From contig NC_064618.1 of assembly GCF_023898315.1 (NCBI RefSeq), forward strand, positions 184,503,548 through 184,567,547: 64,000 bases of DNA, in the 5' to 3' direction. The stretch's first letter is position 1. Every line of letters starts with the position of its first letter. Position numbers and translations under genes: made by a program. The notes beneath the pieces are model-generated. The model was not told where the DNA came from. It was given only the letters and a program-made list of their open reading frames with translations, and made no database searches. The stretch comes from Schistocerca nitens. Taxonomy: Eukaryota > Arthropoda > Insecta > Orthoptera > Acrididae. Of the stretch, positions 10,603 through 21,780 are shown in pieces.

Positions 10603-11807
10603 TACATTGAAACGCCAAAGAAATTGGCATGAATATTCAGATACAGAGATATGTAAACAGGTAGAATATGGCGCTGCGGTCGGCATTACGTATATAAGAC
10701 AACAAGTGCCTGGAGTTGTTGTTAGATCGGTTACTGCTGCTACAGTGACACGTTATCAAGATTTAAGTGAGTTTAAAAGTGTTGTTATAGTCGGCGCACG
10801 AGCGATGGGACACAGCATCTCCGAGGTAGCGATGAAGTGGGGATTTTCCCGTATGACAATTTGACGAGTGTACCGTGAGTATCGGGAATCCGGTAAAACA
10901 TCAAATCTCCTGCATAGCTGAGGCCGGAAAAAGATCCTGCAAGAACTGGACCAACGGCCACTGCAGAGAATCGTTCAACGTGACCGAAGTGCAACCTTCC
11001 GCAAATTGCTGCAGATTTCAATGATAGGCCATCAAGAAATGTCAGCATGCGAAATTTCATCGATATGGGCTTTCGGAGCCGAGGACCCACTCCTGTATCG
11101 TTGATGAAAGCACGGCACAAAGCTTTAGGCCTAACCTGGTACCATAAAAGCCGACATTGGACTGATGATGACTGGAAACATGTTGCCTGGTCGGACGAGT
11201 TTCGTTTCAAATTTAATCGAGCGGATTGATTTGTACGGGTATGGACTCAACTTCATGAATCCATGGAACCTGAATGTCAGCACGGGTCTGTTCGAGATAG
11301 TGAAGGCTTTGTAATATTGTGGGGAGTGTGTAGTTGGAGTGATGTGGGAACCCTGATACGCCTTGATACGACTCTGTTTGGTGACACGTACGTAAGCATC
11401 CTGTCTGATCACATGCATCCATTCATCTCCACTGTGCATTCCGACGGTCTTGGGGAATTCCAGCAGGACAACTCGACTCATGACACGTCCAGAATTGCTA
11501 CAGAGTGTCTCCAGGAACACGTTCCTGAATATAAACACTTCCACTGGGTACCGAACTCCCGAGACATGAACATTATTGAGAATACCTGGGATGCCCAGCA
11601 ACGTGCTGTTCAGATGAGATCTCTACCCCCTTGTACTCTAACGGATTTATGGACAGCCCTGCAGGATTTATGGTGTCAGTTCCCTGCAGCACTACTTCAG
11701 ACATTAGTCGAGTCCATACTACGTCATGTTGCGGCACTTGTGCGTATTCACCGGAGCCCTACACGATATTAGGCAGGTGTATCAGTTTCTTTAACTCTTC
11801 AGTTTAT
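10603..11807 (+). mobile_element. Tc1-like transposon
   Basis: Left end from 10603 (TACATTGAAACGCCAAAGAAA) and right end to 11807 (CAGTTTCTTTAACTCTTCAGT) are diverged inverted repeats of about 25 bases. The interior is a plus-strand Tc1 transposase pseudogene. The element lies inside a LINE relict, since related LINE sequence resumes at about 11808, so it is younger than that LINE. Confidence 0.8.
10797..11772 (+). pseudogene. Tc1-like transposase, broken
   Basis: N-terminal helix-turn-helix remnants (SISEVAMKWGFSRMTI) are followed by stops. The catalytic core is readable from about 11169: DDWKHVAWSDEFRFKFNRAD with the first Asp, a stop, then from 11263 a long frame with EGFVILWGVCSW, the second Asp in FQQDNSTHDTSR, and NIIENTWDAQQRAVQ with the catalytic Glu. 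The C-terminus ends with RSPTRY, the family's usual end. Several stops and at least one frameshift lie between the DNA-binding and catalytic parts, while the last 170 codons stay open. Cut-and-paste enzyme, inactive here. Confidence 0.88.
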
Positions 11808-12280
11808 AGAGCATTGATGCATTTCTGTCGACTTTCATATTCATCTACTTTTTACTGGCTATCAGTCTTAGCTATTGATGTTCATGTGTTAACATAACTA
11901 CTTCTCTTTTCTTACAAATGTTTCTTTTATTATATTATAAGCGGCGACCATCTTTCCTTAGAGCCAGCTTTGAATAGATGCACTTACTACTCCTGGTTTG
12001 ACTTCGGCATTTGCAGTTTCATTGTTCTTGTAGTATCATTTGATGACTTTTATGTATTTTTTCAGTAATTAAGTTTAGTTCGAGGATTTCTCGTAGCTTT
12101 CTCTTTTCGCCTAGTTTTCCCTCTGCTTACTCCCATTCTTTATATCTGATAGCGACCCATTCTTCGTTAATTGTATACCTTCCTTGTATTTCAGTTGGAT
12201 GTTGTCTTATTTTCTCTTTGAAAGTTTCTAAAACCTATGACTTTTTCATCTTACCTGGCTTCACCTGCTAAAATCTCTGA
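11808..12280 (-). pseudogene. RTE-like LINE relict, linker region
   Basis: CTTACTCCCATTCTTTATAT and GACCCATTCTTCGTTAATTG resemble the complement of the segment between endonuclease and reverse transcriptase in the LINE at 60671-63840 (about 62580-62640 there). With the 1.2-kb Tc1 removed, its distance to the fragment at 10190-10600 roughly equals that in the better copy. Very decayed. Confidence 0.35.
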
Positions 12281-13750
12281 AGAGGGAGTATGTGTCTGTG
12301 GTTCAACGTTGTGAGAACACTGTTTCAACTGAACACAACCTTGTTGTTTGACATTGGCAGTCTCAAGCTAAAAGCCATTAGGAGTAAACAACCAAGGACT
12401 GATAATTACGACATTTATTTTCGTTGCAGTAAAACCAGGTGACCTCCTTTATTTTTGAGACCACTGAAGACTGTGGAATTTTCTAGAGTAGTGTCACTAA
12501 GCAATGAGTACGGCAGTGTGTTTCACAGTTGGTAATATTTGGGTGTATATGTGTACTGGTGTTTGTGTGAGTCGCAGTGTAACGACGATGACTTCATCGA
12601 CATGTTCTCAAATGCACCTACATGCTATCTGCATTTAGTGAAGTGTATATTAGCTTTTTCCACTTGGTTTCTTCGATCTTAGTGTGACATTCGTAGAATA
12701 TTATATTTAGGGTTATAAAGTGTTCACGTTATTTGAGTCTGAGGGTTTGTCGCAGTCTAAGTTACACTTAATCTATTCCGTTTTTGTTTACTAATATTTT
12801 TCGTGTTTTTATATTAATAGTTCTTTTTAGGGTAGTAAAATTTTAGTATTGGCCATTGTGCCACTGACCTGCTTTTGCATTTTCGACATCTTGTATATGT
12901 GTGGCGGGTATTTAGTTTTGTGTGTACCTACATCGTCGCTTGGTTATTGGTTTCCTTCTTTCCTGACTCCGATGTGTAGTTCCAGTATTTTAGCGTGTGT
13001 TGATGCTCTCAGGATTCATGTCACTGTCTTTTTTGTATTATTTCTATCGCTTTGACTATTTTGTCCATTAACATAACTGGTAACTTCCATGAGGACATTC
13101 CTTTCATAATGCGGCTATCTCCCATTGTCGAAGAATGGTTTTGCACCAGTTCTGTTCTCAGTAATATGGTAAGTGATGCTTGTGTCGTTCGCGTGGCCTT
13201 ATTTATTGGACATCGTAAGTGATCATGCGGAAATAATTGTTTACTCATATTTACTGCTAGTAACCTGGCTAGTTCCCTATAATGTTGCATCAACATAAGG
13301 CTAACATCGGCACTAATATTGATCTTTCTTTTTATTAAAGAGGATCGGTGTTGTTTCTTCAAGCTTAACGTTTATTTTGTCCATCCTGCATGACCGACTG
13401 CAAGCTTTGTTGGGCTGGCCTTGAGATTTCTTCTGCTTGTTATGAAGGAGTTGTCACATGTTAATTCATGCTAACTTTCTTTCTTCATAGAAGGCATTTC
13501 ATTTACATCGGCACTACACCATAGCGCGACAACACCGGTAATGATGGTATGTTTACATGTGCCACATATTCTTCAATGTTTAGGCCAAGTATTTCTACTA
13601 TTAATTCTACGAATTTTATTTTGGTATTGGTTCGTAAGTCGCCTGACGCATTGGAAATAGCCCACCGCGACTTCTTCTTCTGTGCCATTATTGCCATCTC
13701 GTAAGTCACAGTAGCATCTACACTCACGCTGCCTAATCTACTTTTTGTCT
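12281..13750. other. no recognisable gene
   Basis: T-rich on the plus strand with several short minus-strand frames, the longest 13362-13021 (113 codons, no motif I know). Possibly old retroelement sequence. I cannot assign it. Confidence 0.4.
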
Positions 13751-13752
13751 TA

Positions 13753-15178
13753 TACACTCCTGGAAATGGAAAAAAGAACACATTGACACCGGTGTGTCAG
13801 ACCCACCATACTTGCTCCGGACACTGCGAGAGGGCTGTACAAGCAATGATCACACGCACGGCACAGCGGACACACCAGGAACCGCGGTGTTGGCCGTCGA
13901 ATGGCGCTAGCTGCGCAGCATTTGTGCACCGCCGCCGTCAGTGTCAGCCAGTTTGCCGTGGCATACGGAGCTCCATCGCAGTCTTTAACACTGGTAGCAT
14001 GCCGCGACAGCGTGGACGTGAACCGTATGTGCAATTGACGGACTTTGAGCGAGGGCGTATTGTGGGCATGCGGGAAGCCGGGTGGACGTACCGCCGAATT
14101 GCTCAACACGTGGGGCGTGAGGTCTCCACAGTACATCTATGTTGTCGCCAGTGGTCGGCGGAAGGTGCACGTGCCCGTCGACCTGGGACCGGACCGCAGC
14201 GACGCACGGATGCACGCCAAGACCGTAGGATCCTACGCAGTGCCGTAGGGGACAGCACCGCCACTTCCCAGCAAATTAGGGACACTGTTGCTCCTGGGGT
14301 ATCGGCGAGGACCATTCGCAACCGTCTCCATGAAGCTGGGCTACGGTCCCGCACTCCGTTAGGCCGTCTTCCGCTCACACCCCAGCATCGTGCAGCCCGC
14401 CTCCAGTGGTGTCGCGACAGGCGTGAATGGAGGGACGAATGGAGACGTGTCGTCTTCAGCGATGAGAGTCGCTTCTGCCTTGGTGCCAATGATGGTCGTA
14501 TGCGTGTTTGGCGCCGTGCAGGTGAGCGCCACAATCAGGACTGCATACGACCGAGGCACACAGGGCCAACACCCAGCATCATGGTGTGGGGAGCGATCTC
14601 CTACACTGGCCGTACACCACTGGTGATCGTCGAGGGGACACTGAATTGTGCACGGTACATCCAAACCGTCATCGAACCCATCGTTCTACCATTCCTAGAC
14701 CGGCAAGGGAACTTGCTGTTCCAACAGGACAATGCACGTCTGCATGTATCCCGTGCCACCCAACGTGCTCTAGAAGGTGTAAGTCAACTACCCTGGCCAG
14801 CAAGATCTCCGGATCTGTCCCCCATTGAGCATGTTTGGGACTGGATGAAGCGTCGTCTCACGCGGTCTGCACGTCCAGCACGAACGCTGGTCCAACTGAG
14901 GCGCCAGGTGGAAATGGCATGGCAAGCCGTTCCACAGGACTACATCCAGCACCTCTACGATCGTCTCCATGGGAGAATAGCAGCCTGCATTGCTGCGAAA
15001 GGTGGATATACACTGTACTAGTGCCGACATTGTGCATGCTCTGTTGACTGTGTCTATGTGCCTGTGGTTCTGTCAGTGTGATCATGTGATGTATCTGACC
15101 CTAGGAATGTGTCAATAAAGTTTCCCCTTCCTGGGACAATGAATTCACGGTGTTCTTATTTCAATTTCCAGGAGTGTA
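13753..15178 (+). mobile_element. Tc1-like transposon, well preserved
   Basis: Terminal inverted repeats match at 27 of the first 30 positions (start TACACTCCTGGAAAT). TA stands outside each end (13751-13752 and 15179-15180) as target duplication. The whole element is 1426 bp, the usual Tc1 size, with one open transposase in the middle. Base composition is clearly richer in G+C than the flanks. Of all elements in the window it looks the most recent. Confidence 0.95.
13999..15021 (+). CDS. Tc1-like transposase (intact frame, 340 aa)
   Basis: DDE transposase that excises and inserts its own element at TA sites in the nucleus. The frame is open for 72 codons upstream of this Met, but MPRQRGREPYVQLTDFERGR is where the conserved DNA-binding part begins, so I chose it. 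Paired helix-turn-helix region is at about residues 10-115, with basic linkers. The catalytic triad is visible: Asp155 (VVFSDESRFC), Asp244 (FQQDNARLH) and Glu277 (SPIEHVWD). Only 32 residues lie between Asp244 and Glu277, instead of the 34 of classical Tc1 and of the two neighbouring families in this window. C-terminus GGYTLY is as expected. Its terminal repeats are about 250 and 160 bp away. Activity is plausible from the sequence but not shown. Confidence 0.92.
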   Translation: MPRQRGREPYVQLTDFERGRIVGMREAGWTYRRIAQHVGREVSTVHLCCRQWSAEGARARRPGTGPQRRTDARQDRRILRSAVGDSTATSQQIRDTVAPGVSARTIRNRLHEAGLRSRTPLGRLPLTPQHRAARLQWCRDRREWRDEWRRVVFSDESRFCLGANDGRMRVWRRAGERHNQDCIRPRHTGPTPSIMVWGAISYTGRTPLVIVEGTLNCARYIQTVIEPIVLPFLDRQGNLLFQQDNARLHVSRATQRALEGVSQLPWPARSPDLSPIEHVWDWMKRRLTRSARPARTLVQLRRQVEMAWQAVPQDYIQHLYDRLHGRIAACIAAKGGYTLY

Positions 15179-15479
15179 TATTGTAATCTGTGTTGTCTCT
15201 TAGAATCCTGTCTCCTGCAGGTCCCTCTTGCACTATGGAAGGTAATTGTTCCATTTGAAGTCAGTTTCCTTGCCGCTGTATTTTTTTATTATAGTTTGAT
15301 ATTTAACTCATCGGTGCGGTGCTATAGATTTGAAGACAATATTGTCAGACAAAATTTTCTTGAAATCGATGGCTATCTGAACATCAGACAATATTGTTTT
15401 AAAATTGATAATCCATTTATACATACACATAAAAAAATTGGTTGGCTGGAAATCGGAATTACAGTGGAATAGATAAAAG
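15179..15479. other. no recognisable gene
   Basis: Short spacer without supported features. It may contain decayed upstream sequence of the LINE that follows. Confidence 0.4.
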
Positions 15480-16260
15480 GTGCTTGTCTTTTGGATAATC
15501 GGTACGAGGCCGAAACCAAGAGAAATTGTTCACTGATGTCATTACACATAGTCTGCACCCTAATTATCTACGAGCAGCGCTCGATCGATTATTGTCCTAC
15601 AAACAACATCGTAAAAATGTATCAGCTAAAGCAAACACCAGAACAACCACAATCAAAAATTTGTAAATACGTCATAGGGAGTTGATGCCAGCATCCTGAG
15701 AACCAGGAACATCTCTTTGTTTTACCCTGCTAGTGAGTATAATGCCTCTGTTTTTATGAATAGCCACCACACAAACGCTGTTGACGTCCAACGCAACCAA
15801 GCGATGAGGTTAGTTATAGGAACGATCACGCCAACACCCATTCAATGGCTACCCTTTCTGAGCAACATAGCACCGCTCCAGAACTGCTACTCTAAAATCA
15901 CAGCTTCAAAAATATTACAGTAAACCGACACTGCATACTCATGTCGATTCTGTCCAACATCCCAACGAATGTATGGAATTAAGACGGAAATAAGGAGAAC
16001 AGCAATACAACTCCGGAACTTTAATATGGACGAGCATTGATGATCACTATACTCATAAGAAGTCAGAAGACCCGGCTAGCAAAGTTACCGATCTCGATCA
16101 GGATAGAACAGGATGTTGCAATCTCAACAGAGTCCAAACTTGACATGGAATATGGAGCTAATCACTGTTTCAGTGGGGAATGGTCGGACACGTGGAAAGT
16201 GTGAAGCTATAGCCTCTGAATGCCCAATACCCGCTTTGGAAAGGCACTGCAAGACCTCCA
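15480..16260 (+). pseudogene. jockey-like LINE reverse transcriptase, C-terminal remnant
   Basis: The plus strand first reads LLSYKQHRKNVSAKANTRTT in one frame, then, in the frame beginning near 15717, YPASEYNASVFMNSHHTN followed by VDVQRNQAMRLVIGTITPTP and WLPFLSNIAP. These are the conserved thumb and tail segments after the reverse transcriptase of jockey-type non-LTR retrotransposons. Stops and frame changes are frequent. A 3' tail without poly-A seems to run on to about 16470. The copy is 5'-truncated, as is normal for LINEs. Confidence 0.7.
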
Positions 16261-16933
16261 CGATCTTAAGCCTGCGGCAGTGGATTGGCTGAAAACACGT
16301 AATTTGTGTGTGTATTCGCTTTTTTTTATTTCTGTTTCTGTCCCCATTGTACCACATTTCTTCAGTTACTGTTCGTCTGTATGCCATGTACCTGTTAGTC
16401 AACACATAATGTGTAATGTTCAAATGAAAATAATAACAATGTCATCTTTGTTGCGTGCTTTATGTGTTATTTCTGATCTAGACATCAGAATTCCTTCACT
16501 TTGTTTAGTAACTTTCGCGAAAGTTTGATGCTGTCGAATACTTTCTCAACGCCTAAAATTGCAGCAGTTGATATTGCAAAGCTAAAATCCGTTTTTAACA
16601 CGTTCTGTAATACGGAATATTTTTGTAATTAACTAGAGATTTTTTTTTCTTTGATTCATCTTTAGTTATGGGTTCTGTCTAGAAAATATCTTACAAGCAG
16701 TTTCGACGGCAAGCAAGTGTTTCAGCCTGATTTTGATTTCACCAAGCGAAATCCGTGCGACGTATTCAGAGGTATCTTCCTTAGTTTCTGACACTGATTC
16801 TTTTCATTTGTAGCGAAATGTGTCAAAACACAGGTTATTAGTTTTCGTGGAGTTCTTGTTGCGCCCGTCCATAGCGAGTGTTTGGGCATACTGTTATTCC
16901 ATGACGTTAGCTTTTAGTTTTGTGTCTTTTCTG

Positions 16934-16964
<31 letters not shown>

Positions 16965-17581
16965 GCATGTTTGTGAGTGTGGCTGCGGGTGTTCAGACTC
17001 AACAGTTCATATTTGTGTATTTACGAATATTACATATTGTGAGCAGACATGTGGTAGTCACTCAAAATTTCAAAAATTAACAACAACAATATTGTGAAAG
17101 TACGTTAAACTGAGTGTGATTGCAACAAAATGTAAATGATGTTCCAACGCCCATTTCATGCGATCACGTTTACGGCACGTACAGTGCTAACGAAGTGCAC
17201 ACTGCACTGTGCTGCGTTAGAGAAAACGGAGCGAGCTCTTCTGCGGCGTCAGAATCTTGTATTTCTTGCACAAAAGCCTTCACTCACTTCTTATCTGCAG
17301 CTTCCCTTTATCTAACGTGGCTTTTGTTCCTGGACTATTCCTCAAAGGGGCCACTCCCCTTGCTGGAAACTTTTTCCTGATTTATGGTGGCGACCACTCT
17401 TTCTCCCCAGTAGTCAAAGTCGCCCGCAGTCTGTGCTCCGCTGCATTATGACGTCACTTACTTTTATGCCGAACAGTTTTTCTAGCCCTGGAGGTCCACA
17501 GCTCCGCTTGCACTCACGTATAAATTTCGCTATCTGGCAGCAGCAGCGCAGTAGAGGTGTGTTCATTAGGAATGCTAGATA
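16261..17581. other. no recognisable gene; (TC)14 tract
   Basis: Contains a (TC)n tract at 16936-16963 and an otherwise unassigned mixture of AT-rich and moderately GC-rich (17140-17560) sequence. No domain is seen in the short frames. Confidence 0.45.
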
Positions 17582-18989
17582 CACTGCTGGCCACCGTAAA
17601 TGCAACACCAAGAAAGACAAGAGGTAGCACAACAAGATTTATTTTGTAGATAACATATTGACCAAGTATCAAATGATTACGTTTACAGACGTCTGTGACA
17701 TGTGGTTCCTGCCAGAATCAGTAGCCAGAGTAGCCGCCATTCTTGGAGATCACCGCTGCCACACGTCTCGGCATTGAGTCAAAGAGACGTTGGATGTGTT
17801 CCTGGGGTACAGCAGCCCAAGCAGCTTCCACACGTTGCCAAAGATCATCTGGTGTGGCAGCTGGGGATGTAATCTGGGTCACTCGTTGAGCAACCATGGA
17901 CCACATGTTTTCTATCTGCGAAAGATCCGGAGAGCGAGCCGGCCAGGGAAGCAATTCAATCTGGTTATTGACGAAGAACCTTTGGACAATGCGTGCCACG
18001 TGTGGTCGCGCATTATCCTGTTGAAATATGGCTGTGGCCGAGCCCTGAAGGTAAGGAAGGAGAACTGGCTCCAGCACCTCGGATATGTAGCGCCGGCTAT
18101 TTAAAGTACCGGCAATGCGTACTAGAGGCGTGCGAGAGTAATATCCAATGCCGCCCCATACCATAATACCCGGTGCAAGACCAGTGTGGCGGTGCATAAT
18201 GCAGCTGTCCAGCATCCTCTCTCCACGGTGTCTCCACACTCGAATCCGACCATCGTGGTGCTGCAGACAGAAGCGTGCCTCGTCAGTAAAGACAACGTCA
18301 TTCCATTCTGCCGTCCACATCCGTCTGTCATCACACCATTGGTGACGGAGACGTCTGTGGTTCTGCGTCAATGGTAGACGAAGCAATGGACGTCTTGCGG
18401 ACAGACCACTCTGCTGTAAACGGCGTCGAATGGTACGCGCAGACACTGGATGATGCGTTACAGACGCAATGTGCTGTGCTATGGTTCGGGATGTCACTGA
18501 GCGATCCGTCACTGCCATGCGCACAATTTACCTATCAGCACGTGCAGTGGTGCACCGAGGTGAATGCGATCGACCACGTCGGTCCGTCGTACCCTCCTGC
18601 ATCCAACGGTCACATATCCGCATTACAGTTGTTTGGTTTCGTCCAACACGACTAGCGATTTCTCTGTATGATAATCCACAATCTCGGTAAGCCACTATCC
18701 TTCCTCTGTCGAACCCGGATACTTGATCAAACGATGTTCGCTGTTGTCTACGAGGCATAACTGATCGTCTTGTGAAACAACCACAAGGTAAACACACGTG
18801 CCGAACGTACACTCGTCGAAATCGCCAAGCCTTAAATGTCGCTATGAGGTGGCGCCACAGGCGCGCGTGGTGTGCGTCTGCGCTGAAATTCTAATCAGTT
18901 GCATATCTCATCGCTGCAAACCCATGGTGTAAATTTCACTTGATTCGGATGCTTCCTTCAGGGTGTTGCATTTACGGTGGCCAGCAGTG
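17582..18989 (-). mobile_element. Tc1-like transposon with perfect 28-bp ends
   Basis: The first 28 bases (17582-17609) and the last 28 (18962-18989) are exact inverted repeats beginning CACTGCTGGCC. TA flanks both ends (17580-17581 and 18990-18991). Length is 1408 bp. The transposase lies on the minus strand and is interrupted by one stop codon only. A young, probably recently inactivated copy. Confidence 0.95.
17718..18758 (-). pseudogene. Tc1-like transposase with a single nonsense codon
   Basis: Read from 18758 (MPRRQQRTSFDQVSGFDRGR) to 17718, the frame is 346 residues with one in-frame TAA at 18530-18528. The family context suggests Gln there, so one C-to-T change would explain it. Helix-turn-helix segments precede the stop (YREIASRVGRNQTTV). 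After it the catalytic domain is complete: NDVVFTDEARF, FQQDNARPHVAR and DLSQIENMW, with 34 residues between the second Asp and the Glu. C-terminus GGYSGY is intact. Being between perfect ends, the element could still be moved by a related transposase. Confidence 0.93.
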
Positions 18990-18991
18990 TA

Positions 18992-19304
18992 GTTATCCCA
19001 CTTAAAAGACAACGTATTATTATTCATCTTTGTAATACAAGACTAAAACTATGTTCAGAATTCGTCGAAGATCTATGCGGCTGAATGAAAGAACTAAAGA
19101 CGGTGTCAAATTTGGATGCACAATTCGTAACACTGCATAAAACTACCTATCCCTTTTTCCTCTACCTTAGGACCCAAGCATCTACTACGCAAATGCCATT
19201 GCAATTGGACAAACATTAAAACACACCGGATATTGCACAAGAAGATGTTAACATATTCCCTGGTGTACTGAAGACGCTCAAAAACCAAAACACAACAAAT
19301 GTGT
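18992..19304. other. no recognisable gene
   Basis: About 310 bases of spacer with no supported feature. Confidence 0.5.
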
Positions 19305-19492
19305 GCCGGCGGGTGTGGCCGAGCTGTTCTAGGCGCTTCAGTCTGGAACCGCGTGCTACGGTCGCACGTTCGAATCCTGCCTCGGGAATGGATGTGTGTG
19401 ATGACCTTAGGTCAGCATTCGAACCTGCGACCGTAGCAGCAGCGCGGTTCCGAACTGAAGCGCCTAGAAACGCTCGGCGACAGTGGCCGGCG
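19305..19492. repeat. palindromic pair of SINE heads
   Basis: A family 1 SINE head runs on the plus strand from 19305 (GCCGGC, TTCTAGGCGCTTCAGTC, TTCGAATCCTGCC) to about 19416. It is followed at once by the same head on the minus strand, ending at 19492. The two arms, about 75-90 bases each, would pair into a long hairpin with a loop of about 35 bases. Neither copy has the tail. Confidence 0.88.
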
Positions 19493-20339
19493 AGTATTTT
19501 CGAACGCACTGATGATTCAATAGTTAATACATAACCGCATTTTTCTGTACATGATAATTGAGGATGTGAATAACGGACGAGCTATTAGGAATGAAATTGC
19601 TATATGGCGACTGGAAAATGGTAATAAAGAAAAGAAAAAAAGAATCACGTTCATTACCCCAGTTGAGAAATCATACATTTTAAAGGAAACGTGTCACTAT
19701 ATGCTCGATACTGAACAAAAATATGACTTACACAGTCGTTCCTCAAAAAAGTACTGTTACAATCTCGTCGAAAGAGGAACTGGCGTGACATTTACAAATA
19801 GTGAAGTCCGATGACGATACCTGTCGGGAGTTTAAAGCGATCTTTTCACTGAGCCGCTGAAACTTCGTAATATCGAATTTAGAAAAAAATATTGACCTTC
19901 TGTGTTGGAAAACATCGGGCAACTAAATGTTAAATTCTTATGGCATGATTGGCTACGATGCCCTGAAGAGGGTTGTTCATCAAATATTTCCATTTTTTTC
20001 CTTTTTTTCAATTGGATGCAAATTCGCAGACTTGCGCGTCCATAGCTGACCATACCAATTCTGCTGGGGAAAAGACATCGGCAGTTTAACGTGGATCCGA
20101 AAAACGCACGTTGTAGTAGCATATCGTCATATCGTTGAGAGTTGCTAGCTCCCGTAAAGGCAGATTGAGAAAATCTTTATGGTCACATTCTAGCCCTAGA
20201 CCACCAAACGTGACGCCATGATTTGAGAGAAATTTTTTTCTATGTAATAAATATGAACCGATTCGACTTGTATTCTCTGCTTTTGTCAATTATCGTTGTT
20301 TTCAATCACATATTACTTCAAATTTTGTTGCCGGTATTC
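19493..20339. other. unassigned; short open frame 19551-19814
   Basis: Holds a plus-strand frame of 87 codons (lysine-rich, KEKKKRITFI), with no family I recognise and no flanking signals. The rest is AT-rich. I see no gene I can defend. Confidence 0.35.
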
Positions 20340-21780
20340 ACTAATCTGTATGAAATGCAGTGTCCTGACTGACCGACTGACTGACTGATATTTAGAGAAG
20401 ATTTCATACTGCAAACGTCGTCTGAGAAGGGAGTTTTCGAAATTCCGAAGGTAAGGCGGTGATATAGGTGTCGAAGGTTTTTTTCTGAAAAATGTCGCTA
20501 CTGAGGCAGTTTTGAAGCTAGACCGATGGAAATTCCTAGTTGGTTTCTCGGTCTGAAATAAAGAAACACATGTTTCAGCGTTTTAGGGAATGTAGTCCTA
20601 TGTGGGTGAAATAGTGGGTGAAAGCTTTTGAAAATATGCACTTATTAGAAAAGTAAAAAATATTTTTAACGCTACACCTATGAAAATTGGTATTTGTCTC
20701 CTCAGTTTTTGGAAAATGAACCCCTAAGAGAGTGAATTAGGGGATGAGATATTGTATGAAAATGTTTTATTATGAAAGTATTTTCTAAGCTAAATCCATG
20801 AAAATTTTAGTTTGGCTTCTCAGTTAGAAATAAAAAAAAAGATATATGTTTCACTGTTTTCGTAATTGCAACCCCTGTGGCGTTGAAACGGAAGAATTTC
20901 TTGTACAATAATTTTTTAACTAAACCTATGAAAATTTGTATTTGGCTTCTTCGTTAGAAATGAAACATGCGCATAACACGGTTTTTGGAATTTCGGTTCC
21001 TAAGGGGGTGAAATAGAGCCATACTGGTTCACTGACTCATCGTCGCCCAGCCAAAACCGTTAGGGGTTGAAACTTAAAAGTCCGGAGCGGACGTGGAGAT
21101 AATACTGGAGGCATCATTTAAGGAGGGACTGTCTGAAACTTCGTACCTATTGTGGTGAAATAGGGGATGAAAGGCTTTTTGAAAGTATTTGCTTTCTCAG
21201 TCAGAAAAAAAATACATGTTTCAGTATTTTTTGAAATGCGACCACAAAGGGGGTAAAATAGTAGGTAAAAGTTTCTGGAAATAAGTAATCACTAAAGAAT
21301 TACTAAAGAACGTTTAAGGCTACATCTATGACAACTGGTATTTGACTTCACTGTTAAAAAAAAAAGTGTTTCAGTGTTTCTTTAAATACAACCCCTGAGG
21401 GAATGCAATAGGGGACGAAAATGTTTAAGAAAATATTTCCTTAAATTAAAAAAATTTAAAGCTAAGTTTCAGAAAATTGGTTTTTCACTTGACAGTTAGA
21501 TATACAGAAATATTTGTTGAGGGGTGTAAGCTGTTACGGAAATATTTCTACAAGACCGCAAAAGTCAGGATTAACAAAAACATCGGACTCCTGGTACCAA
21601 TATCGCTTTTCGAAGTTGATTCGGAAAAGACTACGCTTATATGACCTGAATTAGCGTCGAATGCTTGGAAAGTGTTGTAATTTGTGAACAACAACAAAAT
21701 CCGAATGAATAAAAACAAAGAAAAACAAAGAAATCTCTGCAGGCCACACGCTCGAGCGAAGCAGTGTCGCTAAGCTGGAA
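20340..21780 (+). repeat. degenerate tandem repeat block, unit about 120-155 bp
   Basis: A recurring unit has CCTATGAAAATTGGTATTTG, GGCTTCTCAGTTAGAAATAA, ACATGTTTCAGTGTTTT and AACCCCTAAGGGGGTGAAATA. The first landmark occurs near 20524, 20677, 20796, 20925, 21326 and 21465, with a decayed unit between 21130 and 21260. The block begins near a GACTGACTGA run (about 20375) and ends near CACGCTCGAGCGAAGCAGTG (about 21745). Such phrases recur in unclassified insect repeats, possibly Helitron-related. No coding capacity. Confidence 0.75.

Noticed and set aside
14103..14534. Antisense open frame of 143 codons
   Set aside because: Shadow of the GC-rich Tc1 transposase on the plus strand; no motif.
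19551..19814. 87-codon lysine-rich frame as a gene
   Set aside because: No family similarity that I know and no supporting signals; consistent with chance in AT-rich DNA.
20340..21780. Definite Helitron
   Set aside because: No Rep/helicase coding and no clear 3' hairpin with CTRR end found by eye.
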